DNA from: Gyrodactylus bullatarudis
Taxonomy: Eukaryota; Platyhelminthes; Monogenea; Gyrodactylidea; Gyrodactylidae
DNA length: 64,000 nt
Direction: 5' to 3'
Assembly: GCA_012064415.1 (NCBI GenBank)
Contig: SSNU01000311.1
Span: 62,001 to 126,000 of the forward strand
A program made the translations under genes and the position numbers. The notes under the pieces were generated by a model. The model was not told where the DNA came from, did no database searches, and saw nothing but the letters and a program-made list of their open reading frames with translations. Of this stretch, positions 27,001 to 39,200 are shown in pieces; the first letter of the stretch is position 1; each line of letters begins with the position of its first letter.

Positions 27001-29480
27001 AGGAGTATATTTCCATTATTCGAATCAAAGTATATTTGCAAACCTTCTTCTTTCGGTGTCAAGAGGCGAATGTTTGTGAATGAATTTGACCATTTGTACA
27101 AGTTACCAATAAGGATTGGCAGTTTAAAGTTTTTAAAGTCTTCATAAGAATTGAAATAGTTGAAGATTGGCAACAAGAATCCATTCTCTGGGGCACAATT
27201 TTGAGTCTTGTTAGATGGAATTAGAAATATATTGATGAGAATTTCCTGTGTCCATTCTTCTTTCACTCCGAGCAAAAGTACAGAAATGTTCTGATGAGTA
27301 TATAACAACTTTGGATAAGCGGTTCCTAAATGCAACTGATTACCAGTGATCTTGACGCCAGAAGAATATGCAGTTATTAGAGGGAATTGACTTATGAATT
27401 CATGAATTTCTCCAATCAGTCTAATAAATGAGGCTATCTCATGAATTCTCATCTCGAATGTCTTTTGATCTTTAATTAATCTTGTCTTCAATTTATCTTT
27501 TTTATAAATGTGAAGAGTTTGATTGAATTTGTTAATGATTATTTTCTCTTGATTGATATGTCTAATTTGGTAAAGATTTTCATCCCTAATTTCATTTGTA
27601 TCGCCAGGAAATTGGTAAAATTTAAAATTATCATTGTAAGCATACTTGCTTCTTCTTATATTGAGTTCATTTTTAGGGACATCTTCTTCCTGGTGACTTT
27701 TTGATAACTCAATAATCAAAGTACTTTGTTCCAATACTTCCTCTTTTCCATATTCATTAAAGGTTCTGGCCAAGTTGAATTTAATAAATTCAAACTGTTC
27801 AATATCCCTGGGATCACGGATATGGATCCTATTATTTTTATCAATTTTGAACAGATTTGATTTAATCTCTGACATTTCATTTTTTCGGTAGCCATGAATT
27901 GATTGAATTCTGCTAAAATCGCCTAGCAAATACTGTCCCACGTTTTCTTGATATGGAGAAATTATGGCCCAATTATATGGAAAATTGCTTTTAAACTCCA
28001 ATACTTGAGGACATTGCAAGCTTATAACTGCATTTATCCTGCTTATTTGAGAAAAATTTTCCAGTATGAATTTGGCAGCAATAATCCCAAGATTTATTTC
28101 GTTAAATTTGAGGCATTTGAGGAATTTACAGTCAATTTTTTCTACCAGACTAATTTGGCCATTGACAGGATTTAGTTGAAAATAATTCCAGAAAAAATCA
28201 TTTCGATTAGCCTTGAGGAAGATTAACTTGGAAGAGTCTTTGAAGAGATAATTCAGTGAAGTTGAAATATTCCCAAGAAATACATTGCTAACACGAAGGG
28301 ATATATTGAAATCTCTTTTTATTTCATCAAATACATCTTCTTGACTAGTGGTAGGGATTAATTTTAGAGTAGATTTTGTAAATTTCCCCTTTTGTATCAA
28401 GACTAATGATACATTCAGAATGCTCGGGGGTGTTTTATTAATTACAAGATAATCTTCACTGATAAAGATAACATCATTTTCGACGTTATTCTGTTGACTT
28501 GAGACGTTATTCCTTGAGTCGATAAATACTTTAGCTGTATTCTTGTTGTAAGAATTGAGAAAATAATGAATGGGAATTTTCTTGCCTTCTTTAGGGATGA
28601 GGATATTGAATAGACTCTTTTTGAAATCAGAACTAATAAGGTCATACGCAGGAAGAAATAATTTAAGTTCCAACGTCAACGTCTGACGACGAGAAGTTTC
28701 GCAAAAGAAGGTTTCCTCGACAATCTTTTGGTCGTTAAGGTCTAAAGGATCGAGAAAAAAAATTCCGTCTTGAAATTTAACAACTGAATCAAACTGAATA
28801 GATTCGCATTTCACTATGTCTTCTTTGAGATTCAGGTTCAAAATTTTGCTTTTTTCATTTAAGGAATCTATTTTTAGACTCTTCTTGATATCCAAATGAT
28901 TATTGCTTGTTCTTAAGGATGAAAATGATGAGAAGTAATCTCTAGCAATCCACACGTACACTTTTTCGTCAAAACGTTCTGAATATTCAAAGACATATTC
29001 AAACGAATTAGATTTTATTCGGGGATTTATTTTTGAAGATGTTTTTACATGAACAAGATTGAGATTTCCATGACAAACAACCTGATTAACAAGAACTCCT
29101 TTCTTTTTTTCTGTCAAAGTGAAATTAAAATCTGTGTTCAACTGATTAGCGTTTAAAATAAAATAATCATCTGAGCATTTTGATTCTAGAAAGTAACTTT
29201 TCCCAGGATTGAATCCACGAGTTAGAAACTTTTTAAGAAAACCAGAGTATGATAATCCACATTCAAGAGAATGAATGTAAGGAAAACTGTCTATAGAACT
29301 GATTGGTATTTTACTGAAATACTGTTGATTGAATTTAGATTTTGAACAGAAACTTATTCTATGACTGAGAAAATCACTATTGGAAAATGCTGAAGAAGTG
29401 GATAAACAGACTAGTACATAGATAATAACATCCATCAATATTTTAGTTGAACTTGGACTAATCCACAAACTCAGGCACAT
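1..29480 (-). CDS. Divergent giant cadherin with EGF and laminin-G domains (3' end outside window)
   Basis: A calcium-dependent adhesion protein, secreted or membrane-anchored. Exons in transcript order: 29480-26853, 22959-22660, 14415-14160, 13058-12616, 10267-9997, 8123-6807, 5766-4814, 4669-4376, 3195-2867, 2808-2583, 2525-943, 881-563, 300-<1. All junctions are GT-AG, phases match, and the 13 exons sum to 3073 codons. A hydrophobic stretch starting MDVIIYVLVCLSTSS is a signal peptide; the start may be 29480 or the in-frame ATG at 29435. Cadherin signatures are DMNDCPP (about residue 984), PLDREA (about 1068), and LDENDSSPMF in the 5766-4814 exon. The first 876 residues, one exon, are only weakly cadherin-like. 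Near residues 2676-2711 is an EGF domain ending CHCRLGFYGNRC, then a laminin-G domain, a second EGF-like domain (exon 881-563) and a second laminin-G domain running off the window. This order fits invertebrate classical (CadN-like) cadherins; Fat/Celsr types are alternatives. The transmembrane and cytoplasmic parts are not visible. Confidence 0.88.
3196..4375 (-). other. Cadherin intron, 1180 bp
   Basis: This intron lies between the exons 4669-4376 and 3195-2867 and is AT-rich. I see no coding, RNA or transposon signature. The open stretch at 3456-3857 has no recognisable domain and is a homopolymer-rich artefact. Confidence 0.75.
5767..6806 (-). other. Cadherin intron, 1040 bp
   Basis: The donor here is GTCAGT after G at 6807. 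It is weaker than most donors in the gene, but it is the one that gives the correct phase into the acceptor before 5766. Nothing else is recognisable inside. Confidence 0.7.
8124..9996 (-). other. Cadherin intron, 1873 bp
   Basis: AT-rich intronic DNA between exons 10267-9997 and 8123-6807. I see no gene, RNA or clear repeat in it. Confidence 0.75.
10268..12615 (-). other. Cadherin intron, 2348 bp
   Basis: AT-rich intron between exons 13058-12616 and 10267-9997. The plus-strand open stretch at 12356-12658 overlaps the antisense of the adjoining exon and shows no domain. Nothing else is recognised. Confidence 0.75.
13059..14159 (-). other. Cadherin intron, 1101 bp
   Basis: AT-rich intron, phase 1, between exons 14415-14160 and 13058-12616. 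No coding or RNA signal was seen. Confidence 0.75.
14766..14848 (+). repeat. Solo half-copy of the foldback repeat
   Basis: This stretch resembles the right arm of the inverted repeat at 16104-16185. It keeps gtatcacact, then atgagtatg, then aaataaaggcctt and gaaataact, with scattered substitutions. No matching left arm was found beside it, so it is a lone half or a decayed copy. Its presence shows the sequence is a dispersed family in this genome. Confidence 0.65.
15991..16185. repeat. Foldback (MITE-like) inverted repeat
   Basis: Two arms of about 82 bp (15991-16072 and 16104-16185) are imperfect reverse complements around a loop of about 31 bp. Shared cores include gccagttatttcaaaaataa and gaacatactcatcag, each found as its reverse complement in the other arm. 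The element has no coding capacity. A non-autonomous DNA transposon is the simplest reading. A transcribed hairpin in the cadherin pre-mRNA is an alternative. Confidence 0.75.
17413..17435. repeat. Near-perfect 23-bp palindrome
   Basis: Eleven-base arms, tacactgtata and its exact reverse complement, flank a single c at 17424. The site lies inside the largest cadherin intron. It could be a protein-binding site or a small hairpin; no function is shown. Confidence 0.6.
22960..26852 (-). other. First cadherin intron, 3893 bp
   Basis: AT-rich intron after the long first exon. It contains an AT palindromic tract near 24037-24070 and a short CT dinucleotide run at 25192-25206. No gene, RNA or transposon was recognised. 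Confidence 0.75.
25192..25206 (+). repeat. CT microsatellite
   Basis: A run of alternating t and c of about 15 bases inside the first cadherin intron. It is a simple-sequence tract. Confidence 0.8.
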
Positions 29481-30298
29481 AATTCATCATTAGTGGAAAT
29501 TCATAACTCCGCATTATTATCAGGTTATTTACTGAAGAATATATAAACAATTTTAAAAATACAATATAATAATAACATCAAACGAATGAATGAATTATAT
29601 CTGTATTATTGTGTCATTGAAATATCGATTTAAATCTATTAAAAATTTAAAACGTTTTAATTAATTACGAACAATACTTAATTTTTATCCAGTACTTACT
29701 TGTAAGTAATTAGAGTAATGATGTAGAAGAAAAAACTATCATGCAATTCTGTGAACTAATCGCAAATTATGTTTCGAAAATTCTGATCTGAGCCCTTCAT
29801 CATGTTAACTTGAATTTTTTCGAAAATACAGAACTCTAGTTTTGTGAATTTTATATGAATTCCAAAAAAATTAACTGCAATCATTACATTTTAAATTGTT
29901 TTATAAACCAATCGCTGGCATATAACTTATATTATAAGAGAGAAAATCTTTTATATTAAGTTTCTTTTATTTTTATCACATAAATAACATTATTATAATA
30001 TTTCTACGTCATTGGAATAAAAAATAGTAGTATCCTCATTATCATCTTCATTTCTTCTTTCTTTGAATAGGACTAACGAGTAGAGAGATAATTTTAACAT
30101 TAGATCATTTTTTAAAATTCGAGAAGAAGGGGTATGACAAATTCAAGTGGAAAATTAAAGAAGTAGGAGAGGAGTATTTTTCAAGTTAGATTGAAATCTT
30201 TGTGCTAGAAATAAACCATAATATTACAATGTTGTTTTTCTTTAGAAGGAAATCTTCTAATTTTAAGCTCAATTTATAAATAGTAGTATTACATCTCA
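29481..30298. other. Intergenic region between PI4KA 3' end and cadherin 5' end
   Basis: About 0.8 kb lies between the PI4KA stop codon and the cadherin start; both genes are on the minus strand. It must hold the PI4KA 3' UTR and the cadherin promoter or 5' UTR. It is very AT-rich. I cannot place a TATA box or a definite poly(A) site. Confidence 0.7.
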
Positions 30299-33200
30299 TT
30301 ACATAGCAATCTGATTTTGATAATGTTGTATAATGTCGTAGCCAGTGCCACGCCAGTTCATAACACAGTCGTTAATTTTCTTTTGGAAATCTGCGGCAGC
30401 TTCTCGATCACTCATGTTTGGACAAAATCTTGCTTTTAATTGTTTTATTGTTTGTCCACGGAAACAGGGAAGGTTTGTATCAAGCATTAGAGAGACAAGG
30501 GCAACAATCGCTTCCTTATAAGGTCGAATAGCCAAGTAGGATTGAATTGTCAAAGTTTCAAACCATCGAAAAACAGGACTGTCAACATTCTTACCCATAA
30601 TCTCCAACATTTCTCTTGATAATTTGATATGTGGTTCAAAGCCCATATTCTTACCTGGGCTAATTTCAAAGATGAAGCCAAAATCAATATGAATTATGTG
30701 ACCATGCTTGTCGAGCATTATGTTACCATTGTGCCGATCTTTTACCTGGAGCATGTAACAAACAACAGAGTAGGCTGCCATGCTGATGACAAAATTTTTT
30801 CGTGCCTATATATTAAAAAAAGGGAATTATTAAAATTGAAAAAAAATTTAATAGTCTTTCATGGATTATTTTCTACGCTCTGTGATTCTAAAGCTAGTTG
30901 ACTTGAAGATGAGGATTTACTGTTTTCACAAAGAACTCAATATTTTTCTCCTGAAGGTCAGGAAGAAAGATATTTTTGAATTCTAGGAATAATCTCAAAT
31001 GATGTTGTTGGCATAATTGAAATTAGAAGAATGAGACCAAGATTCTATAGCCTTATGCTAAAGTAATCCTACTTCAGTTGATATTGAAAGGAGATTTTTG
31101 AAACTTAAATTTAGAGAATCTGGAAAAGAATTTTACAAACCATAGTTCTAATACTGAATAATTTTTATAAAAAATGATTTGCTATAATTTTGCTATTTTT
31201 CAAAAATAATTGCTATTTTCAACTGCTCTACTGATAATAAAAAAATTCAAATGGTTCCCACAATAACGACGAATTTCTGTTAACTTCATCAGAATTCTTT
31301 GTCTAATGTTGAACTCAAACATCAGCATTTAATTGTTGCAAATCTTCCAAATCGATTAAAATTTTGAGCTCAGAGATTGAAAAAGTAAAAAATTGGGCGC
31401 ATTTTTCAAATCCATAATCTTGTTAAATTGAATTTTTTTCTTTTAACAACTTATTAGTCTATTTCATAATGGGGTCAAAAAAATATTTGTCTTCCTGACT
31501 TTCCGGGGAAAAAAATATTGAGATATAGTAAATTCTCATCTTCGTGTCAACTAGGTTTACATACACTTGACAGTGTAGATTAAATCAGTTCAAGAATTAA
31601 ATCATTAATTTAATTTTTTATAACAAAAGTACTTTGTAATGTAGGAGGGGATCGGCAAAATGGAATAAATCATAAACTTGAACAGTGATTGATCACTCAC
31701 ATTGATATATGCAAAGCTATTCTCAGGGCCGAAAGTGGAAACAAAATATTCTGGCAATTGGATCTTGGTATGACGTCCGATTTGATCACGAGACTGACTA
31801 TCGGGTACACATTCAATGACACCACACTGTGATATGAAAATTTAAATAAAGATTCTTAATTTAGAATAATTTTATCAATTTCGCTCATATTCAAGTTGTG
31901 AAATCTAGTCTACAAAGTTATATAATAGACAGTTACTTAATGAGATAAAAAGCGGCACATGAAAAATTTGAATTCTTACCCCAGGAGCAGTAGCAACTAC
32001 ACGATATGGATATAGGAAATGTTCTAGTCCGGCACGTTCAAAAATATTCTTGAATATCTGGATTACTTGGAGGGCGAGAATATCTTGTCGGACGTCGTCA
32101 CCAACCTTGAAAATACATGCCTGTGTGGAAATGGAGCCAGAGGGGAATTTGTTGACTTTAGGAATTTGCTCCTTTTCCTTGGCCGGTTTACTCTCAGAAG
32201 GCTGATTTTGTGAGGAGGTATTTCGACGTTTAGTTTTGATCAACTTTCTTGATGATTGATTCTGATTGTTAATGGGTTGAGCAGCACCAATCGTATTTCG
32301 AGTTGCGGTGGGTGAGAATTGACTGAAGTTGATATTTGGAATGCTAGGCCGTCTAAGAATATCATAAATTTTACTCAGGCTCGAGTTTAAAATTTTAATT
32401 ATTTTTTTCAATTTGATTAATTTTAACAATAAATAATTTTAATGATAAATTTATTATTCAATAAATTATGATAATTAAATTAATTAGAATTGATAGAAAA
32501 ACATACTTTGTCTCCTCTACATTGGTGTTGATCTTGCGTCCAAACTTTTTCAAATTCGACTTGAAATCTGTAACATCTTCTTTATTATTTTGAGGAGATT
32601 CAATAAGGATAGGCGGATCCTCAACATGGGCGCCCTTGAGAGCAAACTCTTCAAGACGTTTAACACCGCAACGTTGAACTTTGAATTTAGCAAGAAATGG
32701 AGCTTTCTCGGCTGATTGCATAGGGCGTCCAGACATTCGATCAATCTCAAGGACAATGGAGTCTGGATTGCTCGGAAGGTAACAGCCGGGTTTTAGCTGA
32801 ACCTTACCTAGAGCCTCAAGGCAAGCTTTCAGTCGCTCTTCACCCTTTGGAAAAGGCCTAAAATTTTCATTATCTATCTGAAATGTAGAATTTGACCATT
32901 TCTCTTACTTGATAACTGCAGAAATATTTGTAATCTCATCAAAGAAGTCAAATTCACGATCGTACAGTTCTTTGAGAGGTCCTGTGAAACGATCTTTGAT
33001 TTGTATCATAATATCTTCTAGTTGTGGACCAATCTCTGGATCTTTTATCTTGCACTCTTCATCTCGATAAACATTGGTCTTCATATTCCACAAAAGTTGA
33101 TGACAGAGTAGTGGAGAACGATTAGCACTATCCAGAATAAATTCATTCAAATAGCCCAACTATATGTGAATAATAATTGATGAATATACTTTAAAGTAGT

Positions 33201-36200
33201 TTGAAGATTAAACATACAGAATCATGATGGATACCTTGTACAATTTGGGGTACGTAAAAAATGAGTGTATCTGCCGATGCTGCCTCTAGTACTTTAACAG
33301 CGTATTGATGTGTTAAAGGATGTCTTGGATAAACTCTCGAGAAGAACGATAATGCTGTCAGAGCAGGAACATGACTCCATGTCAACACATGAATCAACTA
33401 AAATAAACAAAAGATAAAAATGGAAATACAATAAATTTTTAAAATTATCCTCTTACTTCAGGTGCCTCATTTTGTATATTCTCAGGCGTGGCAAGAAATT
33501 TTAGGGCGGCTGGAATATGCGAAACTCTTATTGGATTACGACGTACCATGTCTGAGACGTATTCATTCAGTTTATCGTTCCTAAGTCTAGATTTAGAAAA
33601 AAAATTAGTTAGCAAAAGAGTTTAAATTCTTTTCTACAAAGATATTAAACTAAATAATTTTTTACTATTATAATGCAATCGCCCTGAAGAAAGAATTAAA
33701 GAACGCGGAAATCCCTAAATATAACATTTCCAAAATATTGTGGTGTATAGAAATTCTGAGTTGAGAACAGGTTAGAATTAGGACAAATTGTAATTTATTT
33801 CATTGCATTATGTTATGTATAAGGAAATGTTAATTGATAAAGATTATCTTTTGCTTACTTAAAGTGAACTCTACGAAAATGATTAAAAATATCGGGTATG
33901 AGTCTAAATCAAAAACAGAAATGCTGAACGAAATTGATTACAATTCCGATTTGAACACTTGGACAAGCTATTGTCAAATAATGTTCAATTTACGATGACA
34001 GATTTTGATGCGTTTCATCCTCGATTCAAATTGAGGCTATGGTTTTCTGAAAATGTGGGAAAAACAATGCGAGAAAATCTGGCAATGTGAGTTAAATATT
34101 ATCTCAGTCTCTCGAAAGAAACTGACCCCTGCCTGACCGATTTCCAACATATAGCTATAAATTTATTATATTTGTATTTCAATTGATGGAAACGACTGGG
34201 ATGAATTTTTTTTCTCCAAACAACTCACGAGTTTAAAAGCATTCCCATAGCATGCTTTCCTTGAGATCTCACCAACAATGTGAAGTATCTTTTAATGTGA
34301 AATGTACTATACTTTAGGGTTTACTTTGAAAAATTCATTAGAGAAATGCAAGCACGATGATAGAGTCATGGACATGGATGAGGATGACAAGAGAAAAATA
34401 ACCTCGCTTTTAAAGTACTAATTTCTGATTGATTATGAGTTAAATCAATAAGAGCAACTGTGAGTATTTTTTCAATATGATGCAATAAAGATGAAGTTTT
34501 TATGATTTCATCTTATATTACAGTTAATTGACATGTTGAGTTATCATACCACACGTGAATTTCAAACAAAATTAAATCGATAAGATTATCCAAATATTTG
34601 GGTAGGCGCAATGATTTTCTAAATAATTTTTTAGGGCACAGTCCGAAAAAGAATAATCAAACAGACAGGCTAGTTTGCTTCTTGCCTTCAGTTCCCAATA
34701 CAAGCCTAATACAAATCAGTATAGAACCAAGTCGAGAAGCAAATAATTGTCATGCTTTTCACGCTTCAAAAACAGTTATTGCTCAAACTTTTCTCGTAAA
34801 CAGAATTTATTTTGTGCTTTTCGGGGCTGAAAATAAATATTAAAAAATTACCTATCTGGCAGGAAAATGGCCACAGATGGCGCAATACTCCAGGTAAACT
34901 CGACAAGACCTTTGATATTCTTCTCTCGAGAGAGTTTCTTTTGAAGCCAAATTTCAGCTTGAGTAGGCTCAGAAAAGGAGAAATCATTGCGTGACAGGGG
35001 ATTATAGAAAATGACAAGACGTTCAATTTCACTGGCCAATAAATACAAAATGAGATCTCGGATTTGTCGAAAATATGATTTTTCAAACTCAAGGTCCACT
35101 ATTGATCTATCCAGGTCTGCAAAAAAGATTAATCGACGTATTATGAGAATTTTAAAAGATGATTTGTGTGAAATTTTTACATTGATTTTAATAATCTCGC
35201 AGTTATATCATAAACTAGCTGGAATATTTAGATTTAGTGAAAAATATTGGTTGAGGAAGATGGGAATTTATGAGCTCGTGATTCATGAGAAGATCTTAAA
35301 AATCTAATTGAGAATTACTAAACAGTGATTAGCAATTACTAAATAATATAATAGTGTTAATGAAGGTTTTCAAAATAAAACAGAATAAAAACAGGATTTA
35401 ACTTACTTTTGTTATTAGCTCTGGAAAAGTTTGGATTAACAAAATAGCCAAAGGTACGACTATGTTCTTTGATAGAATTTCTTTGAAAACCTGCCACCTC
35501 AAAAGTGCTAGAAGAAGTAATAAAAATAGAAATATTTACAATACAACATGAATTATCATGCTATGCCTACTCATAAGTATTTGAATTTTCCATAGCTGAG
35601 TAATTTTTCGGTAGCGTTTTAGTGTTTTCACAGCCTGGTTGATATGTATTTGACTTATCCATGATGTTATTTCCACTAAACGATCTGGATATATTATTTG
35701 CAGTCATGGAGTTAACCGGAGTCAGAGTTGATGCCTTGACAGCACCCTTTGATGAAATCGACTCATTATCCTCATAGCTTACATAAAGACAGTCTAAATA
35801 TTTTGATTCTGCACGAAATTTTTCAAAAACATTCATAGCTGATTTGATATTTTCAAGGAAATATGGTGAATTAATCGGAAAGTAACGGGGTTCTGAACTG
35901 AAAAAGTTCAAAAGTGCATTATAGGCTTTGTATCGTAAATTGAGGCGGACCTCAAGGGATAATTTCATGGTTTTTGTTCTTTTAGAGGAGATATGTGGGT
36001 TTGAATTGCTCATGACAGTGTTGTTGGCCAAAACTCCATAATTCTGCTGGGCTGATTTTACTGTAGGGGCACCGCTCACACTTGAACTAGAGCTGCTACT
36101 CGGATTTTTCTCGAATTCAACAAGTGCTTTTTCAGAATTTTGTACAATATTTAAACACATTTCAATAAGCATAAAACGAATGTCCAAGGCTGCTACCTGT

Positions 36201-39200
36201 TTACTCAGTACTCCTGTGCCCCAATCAACTTTCTTTTTGGACCTTTTAAATTCATTTTCTTTGAAGAAATTCTTATCATGGAAGGTTTCTTCATTGGATA
36301 GAGTCTGCTGAAGCATGCTGACTAAAATTTTAACTTGATCTTCGCATGTTGACAAAGAGATTGTGAGGATTTCTTTGAAAAACTAGAAAAAGAAATGGTG
36401 CAAATTCAGGAGAGAATAAACTTTAGAATCTTGCGAGAAATTACCTTGACCCAGAGACGATGAGGACCACTGTTCATTTCTGGTCGTTCAACAAAATCTT
36501 GACTATCAATCATATTGAGGGGCGAAGACTCTTCAAGGCGCATTTCATCTTGACTAAAAATTCCCATTTTCTGGTTCATACTGAGAAGCCAGGAGCTGCT
36601 TAGCTCTCGAAGAAACTATGAAATAAATGCTTTGATAAAAATTGCCCTTTTTTAGGAAAATTATTCCTTACATGTAGCATGAGAGTTGGTCTACCAGCAA
36701 TAATCCACATCCAACAAGCGATACAACTCTCCATCATCTCTGTAGTGAACAATCTAAGTGGGGCTGTACAAATTACCTGGAGGAGTTGACGGACTAATTG
36801 TCCGTTTAAAGAGAACCTCATTTTTTCTGAATAAGTGTCTCGATAGAAATTCTTTGAGCATTTACAAAAGGATGATGAATTGAGATTGTCAATGTTACTG
36901 GAGCTATCGAATTTCTGAAAATGGAATAGCTAAAAAGAATTCCACATAAACTAGTTTTAGTCTTGGATAGCTTACTCTATCCTCATTCTGCTCAAATATT
37001 GTTCCCTGGTTCTCGGAATCATCCTCTGCGAAGAAGGTGGTCTCTTTAAAGTTGTTATTATCGAAATGTGGCATAACAAGAAGAGCAGTGATCCGGAAAA
37101 TACAGGGATAGACTTTGGAAAAAGCCAACTTTACATCATTTTGAAGTTTTTTCTTCATTTTGAGACATGCCTCATTATTCTTTCCCTCTGGCGTGGATAT
37201 GATTGCAATTTGTTTATTTAAACTGGTCATTATATTGTTTGCTAAAAGAATAGAAAGTTAAAAATATTTTGGTTTTTTTGGAGTTTGAAAACTGGAAAAC
37301 TTACCATTAATACATGCCTGATTGAATTCTAGGATTAATTTGTTGACAACCTCTTGTTCAGAATTCATCATCCTCAACATGCCAGTCATCTCACCAAGAT
37401 AAAGACATCGTAAATTCAAGTTTGACATAAAATTCATAGAGGAATCCTTATTCTTTTCGTTGGGAAGCTAAAATAATTTCAATAATCAATGATCTACAAA
37501 AAAATTTTCTTTCAGCTTATGGATTAAAATTGCTAATACAATTATTATACACAGATAAAGTTGAGAAAACCACGATTTTCATGAAACTTAATTTCATAGG
37601 AGATGGTTTCAGCAATGATTTAAGCAAAAAGTTATCCAATCAGCATTATAATAACATACGACTGAAAATTTTATTCAAAACTCAGAGATTGTTTAACCTG
37701 ATCCATAAAGATTTACTGAAACCTGAAGAGATTTATAAATTCCAATGTGACTGTGGAACTACTTATATAGGTCGTACAATTAGGAAGTTATCAACTAGAG
37801 GGAACGATCATCTTAAGAAAGATACAGCGGTTACCAGGCATCTTAGACAAGAAAGACATGAAGCTTCAATTTCCAACTTTTCAATTCTATACAAAAATGC
37901 AGGGTATGACAGTACAGATGTTTAGATGAAGGAGAAATTCTTCATAAATCTATTTAAACCAAAATTATGTGTCCAAAAAAAAATTCTTATAATCTTCGAC
38001 GAACCTTGGCCTATGTGAGCTTTTTCATTTTTCTCTCCACTGTTGCTAATTATTGGAGAGTTTTGGTGTTTTTTCAGCTCACATTATATGCTGATATTCC
38101 TTGACTTTTACTTTTTTTCCTAATTTGTAAATTATCATCTTTAATAAATTCTTAACTTATATCATTTTTAAAGTATTACCACTAATGATGCTTTATGAAA
38201 TGTACATATGGCCCAAATATATATCTTATTTCTAAATGTCCTAATTATTAAATATTCAAATGGCTTACATCTGTCGATAATTTCCCAAGTAACTTTGTAG
38301 TGGCCAGCTCAATTCCACTATACTCCCCAACATGACTAGTCCAGTTTCTTTCACGTTTGAGAATATAGTCTGCTAACTGAGAGCGAACAAGATCTGGTGC
38401 CTCTGAAAGACCAATATCCAAAAGACCAGTACACCGTCCGGAGAATTTGTTATAGATAACTACTCTCTCTTCAATTGTCTTGGCTAGTATTAAAAAGTAT
38501 GGTGTGCCTGGAAGAGAACATATCATGGACGATTGGTCAGATAGATCTTTTTGAGTTGATATCGAGAGAATTTGATTAATGTCCAACATTGATCTCAGAA
38601 TTCGGCCAGACCAGCAGACATAGTTGAAGCTAATATAAAAGAAGAGAATTGAAATTTTAATTACTTTTCAATTTATAGTCATAACTCACGCTTTGTGAAG
38701 AGAACAGAGGACGTCATCTGCAATAAAGCTCACTTTCTCATAGGGATGACAAAATTTCACAAGCAAAAGTTGAGTGAACAACTCTACATTGGCAACTTGA
38801 AATTCACTAAAGGACTGCAGATGAAAATACAAAGTTAAATACTCGTGTGAATACACGAATGGCGAGAAAAGTCAATCGAGAGCAAACTCACAGATTGGCT
38901 CAACCTTTTAACATAATTTCCAAGCAAATTTCTGCACATAGCCATAAGATATTCCCAACAGCCTTGCTTGTCCTTCATCAGACCAGAATTTTCAATGTAG
39001 CAGAACATCCTGCCAAATGATTCTGCATTTTTTGAGTATTGAGAGCTTGAATAAGAGAGTTTAGGATTAGAATTAAAGATTTCTTCTTACGTCGATCATT
39101 TTACAATGTAATGAAATAAATTTTACATGTAATATTTATGATTTTATATAATATAAATACACGTTTAATTACCATAATGTCTCTACATTGTAGATGGCCA

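Noticed and set aside
34598..34843. 81-residue plus-strand open stretch at a PI4KA intron-exon border
   Set aside because: No domain and no context; it sits largely in intron DNA opposite the PI4KA strand.
39001..39045. Alternative acceptor at 39011 for the PI4KA exon 39045-38892
   Set aside because: Both keep frame, but the longer exon preserves a segment in the expected spacing of the family between VETL and the KD-G-W motif. Left as an uncertainty, not a separate model.
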